NCBI GenBank assembly: GCA_032718475.1
Contig: JAUCBJ010000598.1
Span: 1-53,905 of the forward strand
Length of the DNA: 53,905 bases
Reading direction: 5' to 3'
Origin: Nemertoderma westbladi
Lineage: Eukaryota > Xenacoelomorpha > Nemertodermatida > Nemertodermatidae
The notes below the pieces were generated by a model. The model had not been told where the DNA came from, made no database searches, and worked only from the letters and a program-made list of their open reading frames with translations. Positions 46,201-53,846 of the stretch are shown piece after piece. Numbering within the stretch: position 1 is the first letter of the stretch; the number at the start of each line of letters is the position of its first letter. A program made the translations under genes and the position numbers.

Positions 46201-47296
46201 CTCTCGCCATTTCCCCACTCGCTAAGGTCACAGTTGCTGAAAATAAACACGATTGTGAGAACTATAATATAAATAATCGGATTATCTACAACCTTCCGGC
46301 TAATTTTCAATGAGAGTAACAGTAAAAAATTAACATTAATTTATTGTTATATTTCCCCATAAAATATACAAAATTCTTTAAATTTCCAACCAGAATTTTG
46401 AGAACCTGAACAAAATATTGTTCTGTACTATTTAAACTAAATATTACAGGTCACTGAAAAAAGATACTAAATTTCAGGAACATGACATTCCGGTATGTAA
46501 ACAGTACACAATACACTTACCCGCCGCCATCTCCCCAGTCCGTTCTACATGAGTCGAAATAACTTGATATCCAGAAAATAGAGCATTAATCTCCTAGATG
46601 GAAATAATACGACATTAAGTATATAACAACAACCAACAAACACAACAACAAATTATAGTAAGCAACAACATTAATTACCATACACAATATATAATAGAGA
46701 CAAAATAAAGATCTAGCTGTCTAGCAGGTTGTTCAGTGCCCATGCCCTAAAGCGATAAGCTCTATTTCATTGTCTTGTCTTGCCTGTCACCGGTACCGCA
46801 TACTTTAACCTTGTATCATTGGCTGGTATATTTTTTCATTAGCCAAACCAAGCAAGGACCGGCATTTATGGACCAACTATTAGGGTATTATTTGGGCGAT
46901 TTTTTCCCAGTCCAATTATTCTCGTTAGACTAGCATTAGGGAGGCAGAGACTCCCTTTCACATTCCAATGTCGGCTATATCTTCCTCTTCATTTGCGGTC
47001 ACTCCTGCTCTGGGAGATCTTCTCAGCTTCTCTCTGTCACTGCTTCTATCTTCTAAAGCTACCAACTATGCTACCGGTACTGTGAGGACTGGGATACAGG
47101 ACTACGCTACAACTCTACTACTAACCTGGGCAGTTGCATCGTTAGGAAAGTTCCTCACCAACACTTTCCTACGGTTCGCAAATTCATTTTTTGCCTTCAT
47201 TATCGCATCCTCTTTAGATTTCTCTGGAAGCGGAACTAGAATATCTTCCGGGGGAAGTTGTTTCGGCAAATCTTCGTCCGTTTCCGGCTTTGACAT
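25094..47296 (-). CDS. RAVER-like ribonucleoprotein (three RRMs), nine exons, 3' end not found
   Basis: A multi-exon gene for a homolog of RAVER1/RAVER2 (ribonucleoprotein PTB-binding), nuclear co-regulators of alternative splicing that bind PTB and, in vertebrates, vinculin. Exons in order: 47126-47296, 46521-46593, 46003-46236, 34018-34250, 31525-31740, 28175-28262, 27211-27322, 25334-25411, 25094-25236. Phases agree except at exon 6/7 (see there). RRM1 starts at KVLVRNF (44-50). RRM2 has RNP2 LCVTNM (120-125) and RNP1 KGYGFVEY (159-166, split by intron 3). RRM3 has CLHVDL (208-213) and KGFAIVAY (247-254, exon 5). A Gly/Pro/Leu-rich then Gln-rich region follows, as in RAVER proteins. About 96% of the gene is intron, much of it minisatellite or transposon. 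Identification is from domain order and remembered similarity. Confidence 0.88.
25334..25411 (-). CDS. RAVER-like exon 8
   Basis: A 78-nt exon, phase 1 at both ends, with acceptor TATCCGCAG and donor TCAG|GTAAGA. It encodes a Gly/Pro/Ile-rich stretch (IPGAGIQGLIPGINPVNGLI). Being a multiple of three and symmetric in phase, it could be skipped without a frameshift. Confidence 0.82.
25785..27175. repeat. 43-bp minisatellite in RAVER intron 7, about 32 units
   Basis: Units start GATTTTGAACCATTCA, vary at a TCTCTC/ACTCAC/TATCAC block, and end ACAAACACTATGTTC. Variants (AAGAAACACTACG, AACAAACACTATG) recur in runs, suggesting higher-order duplications. The array ends about 35 bp from the donor of exon 7. 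Confidence 0.95.
27211..27322 (-). CDS. RAVER-like exon 7
   Basis: Encodes AGLVASPGIKPANPFTGGAG and SYLGNLVPGLLGNQRIPG, ending CCAG|GTGGGT in phase 1, which joins exon 8. Two acceptors are possible: CCATAG at 27323-27324 (phase 0 start) or GGTAG at 27310-27311 (exon from 27309, phase 1 start). Only the second fits the phase of exon 6 as I draw it, but the first has the better pyrimidine tract; an unseen exon between 6 and 7 would also solve this. Confidence 0.7.
27420..27546 (-). mobile_element. tRNA-derived SINE-like element in RAVER intron 6
   Basis: On the minus strand an A-box TGGTCTAGTGG (27535-27545) and a B-box GGTTCGATCCC (27492-27502) are spaced as in a Pol III internal promoter, inside tRNA-like text (ATTCCTTGGTTTCC then AGGAGGCCCTGG). 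A hairpin CACTGT-TTCGGC-ACAGTG follows. No intact tRNA cloverleaf or target duplication was confirmed. Confidence 0.55.
28175..28262 (-). CDS. RAVER-like exon 6
   Basis: Acceptor GTGTTTTTAG, then FLQGFLPPNLLMNQLTASTY and QDGLGQTAD, then donor GATA|GTAAGG. It enters in phase 0, as exon 5 requires, and leaves in phase 1. The LPPN-L motif after RRM3 recalls the LLPEPN region of vertebrate RAVER proteins. Confidence 0.75.
28455..28490. repeat. Poly-C run with ATTTTTTCTAC flank
   Basis: Sixteen C followed closely by CACAATTTTTTCTAC. The same pairing of a C run with (A)ATTTTTCTAC occurs at three other places (30899, 31345 and 31985), so this is probably a remnant of the same dispersed repeat. Confidence 0.5.
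28517..30836. mobile_element. Second foldback-type transposon, 2320 bp, 9-bp TSD, in RAVER intron 5
   Basis: The ends read GGGTCAGAGTAAAACGCGG and, inverted on the right, GGGCAGGTGTAAAACGCGG. Both arms (28517-29400 and about 30135-30836) consist of tandem units of about 50-60 bp built around GGATCCGGAATGGAGTG, TAAAACACGGATT and TTAATTACCAAG. A perfect 9-bp direct repeat AATTATTTT flanks the element at 28508-28516 and 30837-30845. The middle (29400-30135) holds a 57-residue ORF and an unrelated-looking CCAGAGCCGGATTAAG stretch that may be a nested hAT end. It shares GGG termini and 9-bp TSD with the element at 14351-15653, but the arm repeats are unrelated in sequence. Confidence 0.9.
29478..29651 (-). 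CDS. 57-residue ORF inside the second foldback element
   Basis: ATG at 29649-29651 in good context (AAACATGG), stop TAA at 29478-29480. It reads MDDSDDFVKVPFTGFVIPSP, continues NDTAIVEPLELTTQTSC, and ends in a Lys/Gln-rich tail (EKKKNQESQQAKKSY). The acidic start and basic tail look like real protein rather than random AT-rich sequence, but 57 codons is short. It could be a captured host exon or a remnant of the element's own gene. It is not a recognisable transposase. Confidence 0.3.
   Translation of the reverse strand: MDDSDDFVKVPFTGFVIPSPTNDTAIVEPLELTTQTSCTPSPEKKKNQESQQAKKSY
30855..31445. repeat. Inverted pair of a dispersed repeat (MITE-like)
   Basis: Left copy about 30855-30970, right copy about 31340-31445 in inverse orientation. 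Shared words: CATGTCCTGGAATATA, GTGTCGTTA, a C-rich run, TTTTTCTACAAATTT, and GAAAT(T)TGAAAC. The interior has no gene. No clear TSD was found. A single further copy in the right-hand orientation lies at 31945-32075, on the other side of exon 5. Confidence 0.7.
31525..31740 (-). CDS. RAVER-like exon 5 (RRM3 second half)
   Basis: 216 nt = 72 codons, phase 0 at both ends. Acceptor TATTCGCCAG; donor ACCG|GTATGT. It reads LAIGQDGRPKGFAIVAYETP (RNP1-like KGFAIVAY), then LKLNGCVLGGRPIKVSF and ITPGHSGRN. Joined to exon 4 it reads RYCQ|LAIGQDG, matching the conserved CQLA-GQDG junction of RAVER RRM3. Confidence 0.92.
31945..32075. repeat. Solitary copy of the dispersed poly-G repeat
   Basis: GTTTCAAATTTCAAG, then ATTTGTAGAAAAATCT, 21 G (32009-32029), and ATGACACTATATTACGGGAC followed by ATGGTGTAT. 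It matches the 31340-31445 copy in orientation, with the G run longer and pure. Confidence 0.7.
32115..33985. repeat. Compound 19-bp/11-bp minisatellite in RAVER intron 4
   Basis: Two modules alternate: a 19-bp one (AAGATTACAGTAAACGTAC) and an 11-bp one ((A/T/G)-TAAACGTAC preceded by A). Almost every position fits one or the other over 1.87 kb. It starts about 33 bp after the exon 4 donor. The YVYC-type ORFs on the minus strand are translation of the repeat. Confidence 0.95.
34018..34250 (-). CDS. RAVER-like exon 4 (RRM2 end, RRM3 start)
   Basis: 233 nt: completes the Gly codon split at exon 3, then 77 codons. Acceptor ATTCCCATAG; donor TGCCAG|GTAGGG. It reads YGFVEYATKDQARKAKPNLN, then HTLRCDWADDNHARWEKLGS, then TCLHVDLPDDF. 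CDWADD corresponds to the HVDWTD-type end of RRM2 in RAVER proteins. The start GCTACGG after AG is the same 7-mer found in the intron 3 repeat unit. Confidence 0.93.
34418..46030 (-). repeat. 28-bp minisatellite derived from the RAVER exon 3/intron 3 boundary, about 414 units
   Basis: On the gene (minus) strand each unit begins GTTAGTGAG, contains GCTACGGGCCACGG and ends TAAAG. The rightmost unit (46003-46030) is the last 28 nt of exon 3 itself; the rest fills 98-99% of the 11.75-kb intron. The array stops at the left with a final GTTAGTGAG (34418-34426) followed by unique CAAAATTG. Variants: 27-bp units missing one C, longer units with CTGTACCATAG, and T/A changes at the AAAG. The left 2 kb is nearly uniform; the right half (40-46 kb) is varied and has higher-order repeats. 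Each junction reads AAAG|GTTAGT, a 5' splice-site consensus. Confidence 0.97.
46003..46236 (-). CDS. RAVER-like exon 3 (RRM1 end, RRM2)
   Basis: 234 nt, phase 1 in and out. Acceptor TATTTTCAG; donor AAAG|GTTAGT. It reads VTLASGEMARGAIEKFQSMY, then YKGRTLDVALPPIEAMLCVT and NMPLTWTKEDFF, then NGTVERCFLVVSEATGHGK. ERCFLV-SE-TG is strongly conserved in RAVER RRM2. The last nine codons are the founder unit of the intron 3 array. If the donor is missed, the next codons read GGT TAG, an immediate stop. A second donor-like GTAAAG six nt upstream would remove Lys159 of the RNP1 motif. Confidence 0.93.
46521..46593 (-). CDS. RAVER-like exon 2 (RRM1 middle)
   Basis: 73 nt, phase 0 in and 1 out, with acceptor TTCCATCTAG and donor GGCGG|GTAAGT. 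It reads EINALFSGYQVISTHVERTG then EMAA. Together with exons 1 and 3 it completes RRM1. Confidence 0.88.
47126..47296 (-). CDS. RAVER-like exon 1 (start codon, RRM1 start)
   Basis: ATG at 47294-47296, 57 codons to donor CCCAG|GTTAGT. An acidic/proline N-terminus (MSKPETDEDLPKQLPPEDIL) leads into a helix and KVLVRNFPNDATAQ, the first strand and RNP2 of RRM1. The 5' UTR and promoter must lie upstream between 47297 and the hAT-like element at 47465; no TATA box was identified. The plus-strand ORF at 46968-47354 is antisense to this exon. Confidence 0.9.
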
Positions 47297-47464
47297 CTTT
47301 ATGTCTTTGGTCAGTTGTAATTTATATATACCGGTATATAACTTTAAAATATAGCCTAATAACCAGTAATAACAGGATCATATCATATATATAGCCTAAT
47401 ATATAATCTGATAACAGGAAATAATAATAGCCGGTAAATAAAATATAGGCCCTAGGCCTACAGG

Positions 47465-48381
47465 TAGTGCAGCGCACTGAAATTGAACTGGAACCGAAAT
47501 CGAACTGAAATTGTTTTTGGAAATTTTTGTGAACTAAACTGAAACTAGAACTGAAACTGGAATACTGGAACTGGTACCGGTACTAGAACTGAATTGCCCA
47601 AGAGTTAAAACTGAAAGTATAATCTATAAATTGGGAATAAGTATACAATTGAAATGGTACAATTCGCGTTTTTAGTATTCCACCTATTCATAAATAATGT
47701 TTCGTTTCTTTAATAAATAAATGTAATTTGCTTTATTGTGTTGAAAGGCAAGACCTAATATAGATACGAACAGCCAAATCGCTGCAAAGTTCATTAATTT
47801 AGTGGGGCAGTTAACAGTTAAATAGGCTTATCTTAGTTAGAATCTCTAAAACAATATAGGTCTAGCACGTCGAAAGTACTTGGCCCTAACTAAATTAGGT
47901 CCTCTTTCAGATAATGAGACAAAAATTGTAATAGCTCGCTCTAGTAGTTTTCGAGATGGGGAGTTCCTGGCACCCATTTTAGCACTTTCGGAATTTAATT
48001 ACTCAAATATATATTTTATTTTCAAGTAATACGTACAGATGTAATTGTAAACCTAACAATTAGGCCTACCGGTACCTTTTTGCAGCTAAAAATATTATAC
48101 CGGTTATTTTCATTAAAAATTTAATAAATGGCAGTCGGATCCATCAAACGATTGGCCACGCCAGCTTTTTATGTATGTTAACAAGACACTTGCAAAACTT
48201 TCTAAATCTGTAACTGAAACTACTTCTTTTTGGAAACTGGAACTGAAATAAATAGGTTTATTAGAACTGAAACTAGAACTAAAATTATTCTTTTTTGGGA
48301 ACTGGAACTTTAACTGAAATGAATGTGTTTATTAGAACTGAAACCGAAACAAGTCAAATTTTCATTCAGTTCGCATCACTA
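47465..48381. mobile_element. Non-autonomous hAT-like element, 917 bp
   Basis: Imperfect terminal inverted repeats TAGTGCAGCGCACTGAA and TAGTGATGCGAACTGAA, followed in both arms by degenerate GAACTGAAAC(T/C)-type tandem words. Flanking 8-mers CCTACAGG (47457-47464) and CCTACAGA (48382-48389) differ at one base. No ORF. It lies just upstream of the RAVER start codon, so it may overlap its promoter. Confidence 0.6.
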
Positions 48382-48534
48382 CCTACAGACCTACAGGTAG
48401 CCTACTGGCAGACTGGTATCTGGCTGTCTGGATATAGTAGGGCCTACTACTACTTACTACTATCGACATGATGCATTCTGCCATTCTGGCATTAGAGCTG
48501 CATTATTACCGGTATATACTGCAGTACTGATATA

Positions 48535-49381
48535 TAGGGCTCGATCGGAGTTTTTATTTTGCCGGAGCCGGAGCTGGAGTGGAAAAAAAATTGCCGGAGT
48601 TTGACCGGAGCCGGAGTTTCTTTCCCTATGTGTATTTTCCCTATATCCGGACCGGGTCGCCGTCGTTAGTACTCATATCCGGGTCGCCGTCGTCGGTACT
48701 CATATCCGGGCACCGGGTCGCCGTCGTTGGTACTTATATCTTGGTCGCGGACAGAACTCCTTGCATCATTCTCAGTCCATTCCCCTTCCAGAATTATAGT
48801 ACATATAGCTGTATAGTAGTACAGTTAGCTTGAGGTGCGGGATTGTCAGACTGTGTATTCAAGCTGTCAGGTAGGCCTACCGCTACCAGTACAGCAGTTC
48901 CGGAATTAGATTAAGTCAGTGAGTACAGAACACAGAAGTCAGGAAGTAGTACCGGTACTACTGTCTGACTGTACTGCTGTAGTACTACCAGTCAGCCAGT
49001 ACCAGCCTGCCAGTAAATCTAAGTTATTTAGTAGGCCTATTACAGTATTACACTGCTTTACCAGTTTACTGCAGTACTGTAGTATAGTAATACTGTAATA
49101 ATAGTAGTATCAAAGTAGTACAGTCAGACAATCAGACAGTACTGCAGTACTACCGGTACTGGACAGCTGGAGTAGGCTATTGGAGTACCGTCTGACCGTA
49201 CACTGGAATATACTGCTGCCATATGCCTATCTGCCTATCTATACTAGCCTATATATTATGTACATTAATATAAAACATACATTATTAAAAAACTCCGGCT
49301 CCGGTGATTTTTCTAACTCGCTCCGGTTCGGAGCCGGATGTAAGAAACTCCGGCCGGAGCCGGAACTCCGATCGAACCCTA
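48535..49381. mobile_element. Non-autonomous hAT-like element, 847 bp, 8-bp TSD
   Basis: Ends TAGGGCTCGATCGGAGTT and, inverted on the right, TAGGGTTCGATCGGAGTT, with CCGGAGCCGGAG-type subterminal repeats in both arms. A perfect 8-bp duplication CTGATATA flanks it at 48527-48534 and 49382-49389. The YAGGG terminus and 8-bp TSD fit hAT. The interior has no transposase. Confidence 0.8.
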
Positions 49382-49588
49382 CTGATATATATATATATAA
49401 GCAAGGCCTACATATATCAGCTCAGCATATGGCATACATTTGGTTTAAAAACCCCGCTACATTAAATCACCCTAACTGCTTAATCATCCCCTATTTTCTG
49501 ATTTTAGGGGATGGCATAAAAAGACACATTCATGTAATTTTCACAAAACAATAAACGACCACTTTACTAATTGAGGAAAACCATATGG

Positions 49589-50919
49589 CAGTCGGGGAGA
49601 AGTTCTATTTTCGGGTCCTACTAAATACTACAAAAAGCACAAAACAAGCACAAAAAAAGTCAAGAAAAGCACAAAAAAAGTATAAAAAAAGCACAAAAAG
49701 TAAAAAAAAAACATAATAATACACATAGGCCTACAGTATAGATTAATAGCTTGATTAATCGTCGTGGGAAAGAACACCCAGGATCTAAGGCACTCATGGG
49801 GGTCGTTAATTAAGGTAAAATAAAATAGAATATTGACATATAAGATAAGTACACATGAACTATGCTGTGTCGCTACATCTCCCACATCGCTACATCGTTA
49901 CAAGTAATTAACCAGAACGCTGATAAGTTGACATAATGTGACAATAACAAAGTCTATTATAGTATTATAAGTTCTATCCTGATATTTGAATTGAACCATC
50001 TTTACATTCTGACATTAGCCTGATATTGCACTAGGGTGCTCGTGGTAGGGCTGTACCTGTAAGTGCTCGTGCTGGTACTCACTCACTGCAGTCAGGCAGT
50101 GGCAGTTATATGACATGAAAGCATAACTGGACATGTGATTATCCTTCCGGTAGCCTAGACACTACCAGACTACTGCACTATATGATATTGCTTCATCATA
50201 CAGTCATATCTGTTCTATTACAAGCTCAATAAACAGCTATCAGTTTGCTTTTGTGTGCTTTTTTTTTACTTTTTTGTACATTTTTTTACATTTTTTGTGC
50301 TTTTTTTGTGCCTTTTTGTGCTTTTCTTGACTTTTTTGTGCTTTTTTGTGCTTGTTTTGTGCTTTTTGTAGTATTTAGTAGGACCCCTATTTTCAACTGA
50401 GTTGAACTTTCAACTTTATTTTTTAAAATTCAACTTTTTATTAAAATTCAACTTTTGGAATAGGCCTAGAGTTGAAAATTCAACTTTTGGAGTAGCTTTG
50501 GAAATAGGGCCTACTGAAATATGGAATTGGAATCCATTACTGCAGTACTGGTATTCCATTGTATAATAATTATGACATTCAGCGGTAATTAAATAGGCCT
50601 ACATCTAATAAATTCCCGTAGTATTTCAGCTAATTTGCAAATGTAATCACTTGAAATGTTTAAAAAAAAGTGTTCCCGACGGTGAAAGTTTTTATTCCAT
50701 CGGTAATGATGGTTAATTTTTCGAGTTACTTACATCCATAAACAGATAAAAACAATGAAAACACCCCTTCTGTCACGTCTTGGGGGCCTTCTGTCTGTCT
50801 GTGCCTCCTGCCATTTTAAAGTTGAATTTACAACTTAAAAGTTGAATTTAAAAAAAAAGTTTTAAATTTCAACTCAGTCAGTCAGTCTGTCAGTTGAAAT
50901 TTGAACTTCTCCCCGACTG
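49589..50919. mobile_element. Non-autonomous element with CAGTCGGGGAGAAGTTC ends, 1331 bp, 5-bp TSD
   Basis: Perfect 17-bp inverted ends CAGTCGGGGAGAAGTTC (49589-49605; reverse complement at 50903-50919), flanked by TATGG (49584-49588 and 50920-50924). An inner inverted pair follows: AAAAAGCACAAA-type low-complexity text at about 49628-49715 and its complement at about 50240-50370, with GGGTCCTACTAAATACTAC beside the left copy and its complement beside the right. AAGTTGAA-type repeats fill the right arm. A 5-bp TSD points to hAT5-like or another small-TSD family. Confidence 0.7.
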
Positions 50920-50924
50920 TATGG

Positions 50925-51808
50925 TCAGATGGTCGGTCATACAGCTGTACAGTCGGTAGAAAAAATGTTACTGGTAATGAATTAAAATTGTAAATAGCGT
51001 TTCATAAAATAAATATATAGGCCTATAGGCCTAATAAAATATAAAAATATATACCGGTACGGTACTGATATATACACATATACCGGTAAGTCTCAAAGTC
51101 TGTAAGTGTTTTATTTTAATTAAGGGGCGGTCGGACATTCAGACGGTCTGACGGTACGGTCGACGGTCCCCAAACAGCCAAACCAGCAAACTGCTGAACT
51201 GCCAAAGAAACAATACCGGTACCGTACTTAGGCACAACTTTAGCCCATGGGTACAACATTGACCCAACTAGAAAAAAATATCATATATTGCTATAAATCT
51301 GTTGGATTTTATTTGCAAACCGTAGGAACACATCAGGTTGATGGTTTAATGTGTCCTTTAACTTTTTCTTATAATTTACATAGGTTACAAATAGTTTTTG
51401 TTTACAGACTAGATCATTAAAATATGTTACTAAATTTAGTTATAAAATTACACTTTGGAGCTTGTGCTGTAGTGTGGCAAAGGTAATTAATACAATCCCG
51501 GTTGTTACTAAATCTACAAATATGATAAATTTGAAAATGTTTGACACCATTATTTTGCATCTGTCATTATATATAACATCTTGTCATAGGGTGGGCAATG
51601 TTGGAACCTAAATATTTTCGTAAATGGGACAACTTTGGCCCAATCATTTGGTATTTTACATCCAATAGTTAGTTAGAGTACTTCAAGTATTGAAGCTGTA
51701 AATCAGTCTACACTGCCATAACTTTCTAATGTAGGCCTATGCCTATTGTCTACAGTCTAACATCAAACTGCATTTCTTTCTTAGTGTATTTGTTATTATT
51801 GTGTATAT
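50925..51808. other. AT-rich noncoding DNA upstream of the pogo-type transposase
   Basis: Contains several TACCGGTA and TAGGCCTA palindromes and short words such as ACAACTTT(A/G)GCCCA at 51233-51248 and 51629-51644. The ends of the transposon were not found. Confidence 0.4.
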
Positions 51809-53560
51809 ATGGTATTACAGCAGTACAGTATTGCAATGGCCCCGAAAAAAAGATGGCGATCGAACAAAAGATCGAGGCCAGGATCAAGACGCAAATTAGG
51901 AGCAAGATCCTATAAGCAATATTCCGAGGATAAGTTAAACCAAGCTATCAATCTAATTAAAACTAAACAATTAACGCAACGGAAAGCTGCTAAAGAATTT
52001 AACATACCAAGGTCGACCTTAAAGAACAAACTTTCACAGAAACATTCTGGTCCCGTCGGTCAGTCGGTCACCCTAGCGCTCTAGGAATGGAGGAAGAAAA
52101 AATCATAGCCGAACGGTTTCGAATTATATCAGATTATGGGTTTCCTTTGACTTTCTTTGATTCACAAATGCTTATACATGAATACCTTCAGCGGCTAGGT
52201 AAACATGTAGCACAATTTAAAAATAACATCCCTGGGTACGAATATATTAAATCATTCATCAAACGAAATGGGCTCTCCTATCGACTTACTCAGAACATAA
52301 AAAAGAAAAGAGCTGAAGTTACCAAGGACATCATAAATGATTACTTTGATAATTTAGAAAAGGAATTGTCTGGTATACCAAATACAAATATCGTAAACTA
52401 CGATGAGACAAATCTGACTGACGATCCTGGTAGGAAGAGGTGTATTGTTCGACGAGGGTGCAAGTACCCAGAGAGGATAAAGAATTCTTCAAAAGCATCT
52501 ACCTCCATAATGGTTTTCTGGTGCTGCTGATGGGACCATGCTACCTATCCATGTAGTATATAATGCTGTTCATTTATATGATACCTGGACTCATGGTGGG
52601 CCCCTTGGGACAAGATTCGGTAGGACAAAGAGTGGGTGGTATGATACAATATATTTTACTGACTGGTTCATTAAGGTGGCACTACCGTATCTCAAGAAAC
52701 TGAAAGGTTCCAAGGTTGTCATAGGCGACAATCTTTCATCACACTTCAGTGGTGAAGTCCTCAAACTGTGTGATCGCAACGACATAAAGTTCATATGTTT
52801 ACCAGCGAACTCGACACATTTGACCCAGCCCCTTGACCGTGCATTTTTCGGCCCAATGAAACGTATTTGGCGGAAACAACTTGACCTTTGGAAATCTTCA
52901 AATCCTCGAAGTAATGTCACAGTACCAAAAGAAAAATTCCCAACCTTGCTTAAGAATCTCTTTGATGCCTTAGAAACAAAGAGCGATAACATCCGTAGTG
53001 GGTTCCGGGCATGTGGAATATATCCTTTAGATCGTCACGCTGTTCTTAAGAACTTACCATCTGCTCCACTAGCACCTGCTGATGTAGGAGCTGCTATAGA
53101 TAGTTCTGTCATTGATCACCTGGAGCAACTCCGCGGTCCACAAGGTCTTAATAAACGCAAGAAAAAATCTCGTCTAGAAGTACAACCTGGCAAGAGTGTG
53201 AGATCCCAAGATGAATCATTTAGTGAAAGTGATGTGAGCAATGTTGGCAACAGCAATACTGATGAAGCTGTTGGTGTTAATAGTGATGGTGATACCGATT
53301 ATGAGGGGGACACTGATGAGTATTTTGATAATGAAGAGGATACTGATTATAATGCGGATACAAGTTATGAGGATGAAGACAATGCAGATTATGATGAGAG
53401 AGACAATTCTGATGTGGATATCAATCCAGGGGTTACTGATTATGGTTATGGTGAGCATCTTGGAAGTGATGAGATAGAAGGTATAGCTGATTATGATCGG
53501 GATATTGATTACATGCCAGTAATGGCTGACCTCGACGATCTCGAGAATATGAACAATTGA
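51809..53560 (+). pseudogene. pogo/Tigger-type DDE transposase, two frameshifts
   Basis: Three consecutive frames make one protein of about 570 residues. The N-terminus has a basic MAPKKRWRSNKRSRPGSRRK (ATG at 51836; another in frame at 51809), then a pipsqueak-type helix-turn-helix ending KAAKEFNIPRSTLKNKL. A middle part reads IPGYEYIKSFIKRNGLSYRL. The DDE_1 domain has Asp in NYDETN, Asp in VIGDNLSSH and the third acidic residue in QPLDRAFFGPMKRIW. The C-terminal tail is a run of acidic DTDYE-like repeats. Break 1: an 8-bp tandem duplication at 52055-52070 (GTCGGTCA twice) shifts the frame and leads to TAG at 52082. Break 2: a small indel near 52515 after IMVF, ending the middle frame at 52530. 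All catalytic residues are present. Confidence 0.9.
52055..52070 (+). repeat. 8-bp tandem duplication inactivating the transposase
   Basis: GTCGGTCA occurs twice in a row; counting one copy out leaves the frames on both sides in register. Confidence 0.8.
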
Positions 53561-53815
53561 ATTATTTTGGCAATTTTAAACTATCTATGTGCAATACTAC
53601 TTACTATATATGCAATTAATGTGATAGATAAGAACTATGTTTGTTCTTTTAGATACTTTGTATCTTTGTCTTCTAAATTCTGTTTTGCTTTGTCTTGGCT
53701 TATTAACTATTGACTTAAGCAATACGGCAACTATGCAATCACTATGCAGCTATGGTGTTGATAGATTACCTCTTTGTTTTGCTTTTTTTCCAATTCAGTT
53801 TATATTTGTTTTGTT

Positions 53816-53846
<31 letters not shown>

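Noticed and set aside
46968-47354. 128-residue plus-strand ORF
   Set aside because: Antisense to RAVER exon 1, which has splice sites and RRM homology.
53216-53477. Overlapping ORFs rich in Ile/Met on both strands
   Set aside because: Shadows of the acidic repeat tail of the pogo-type transposase.
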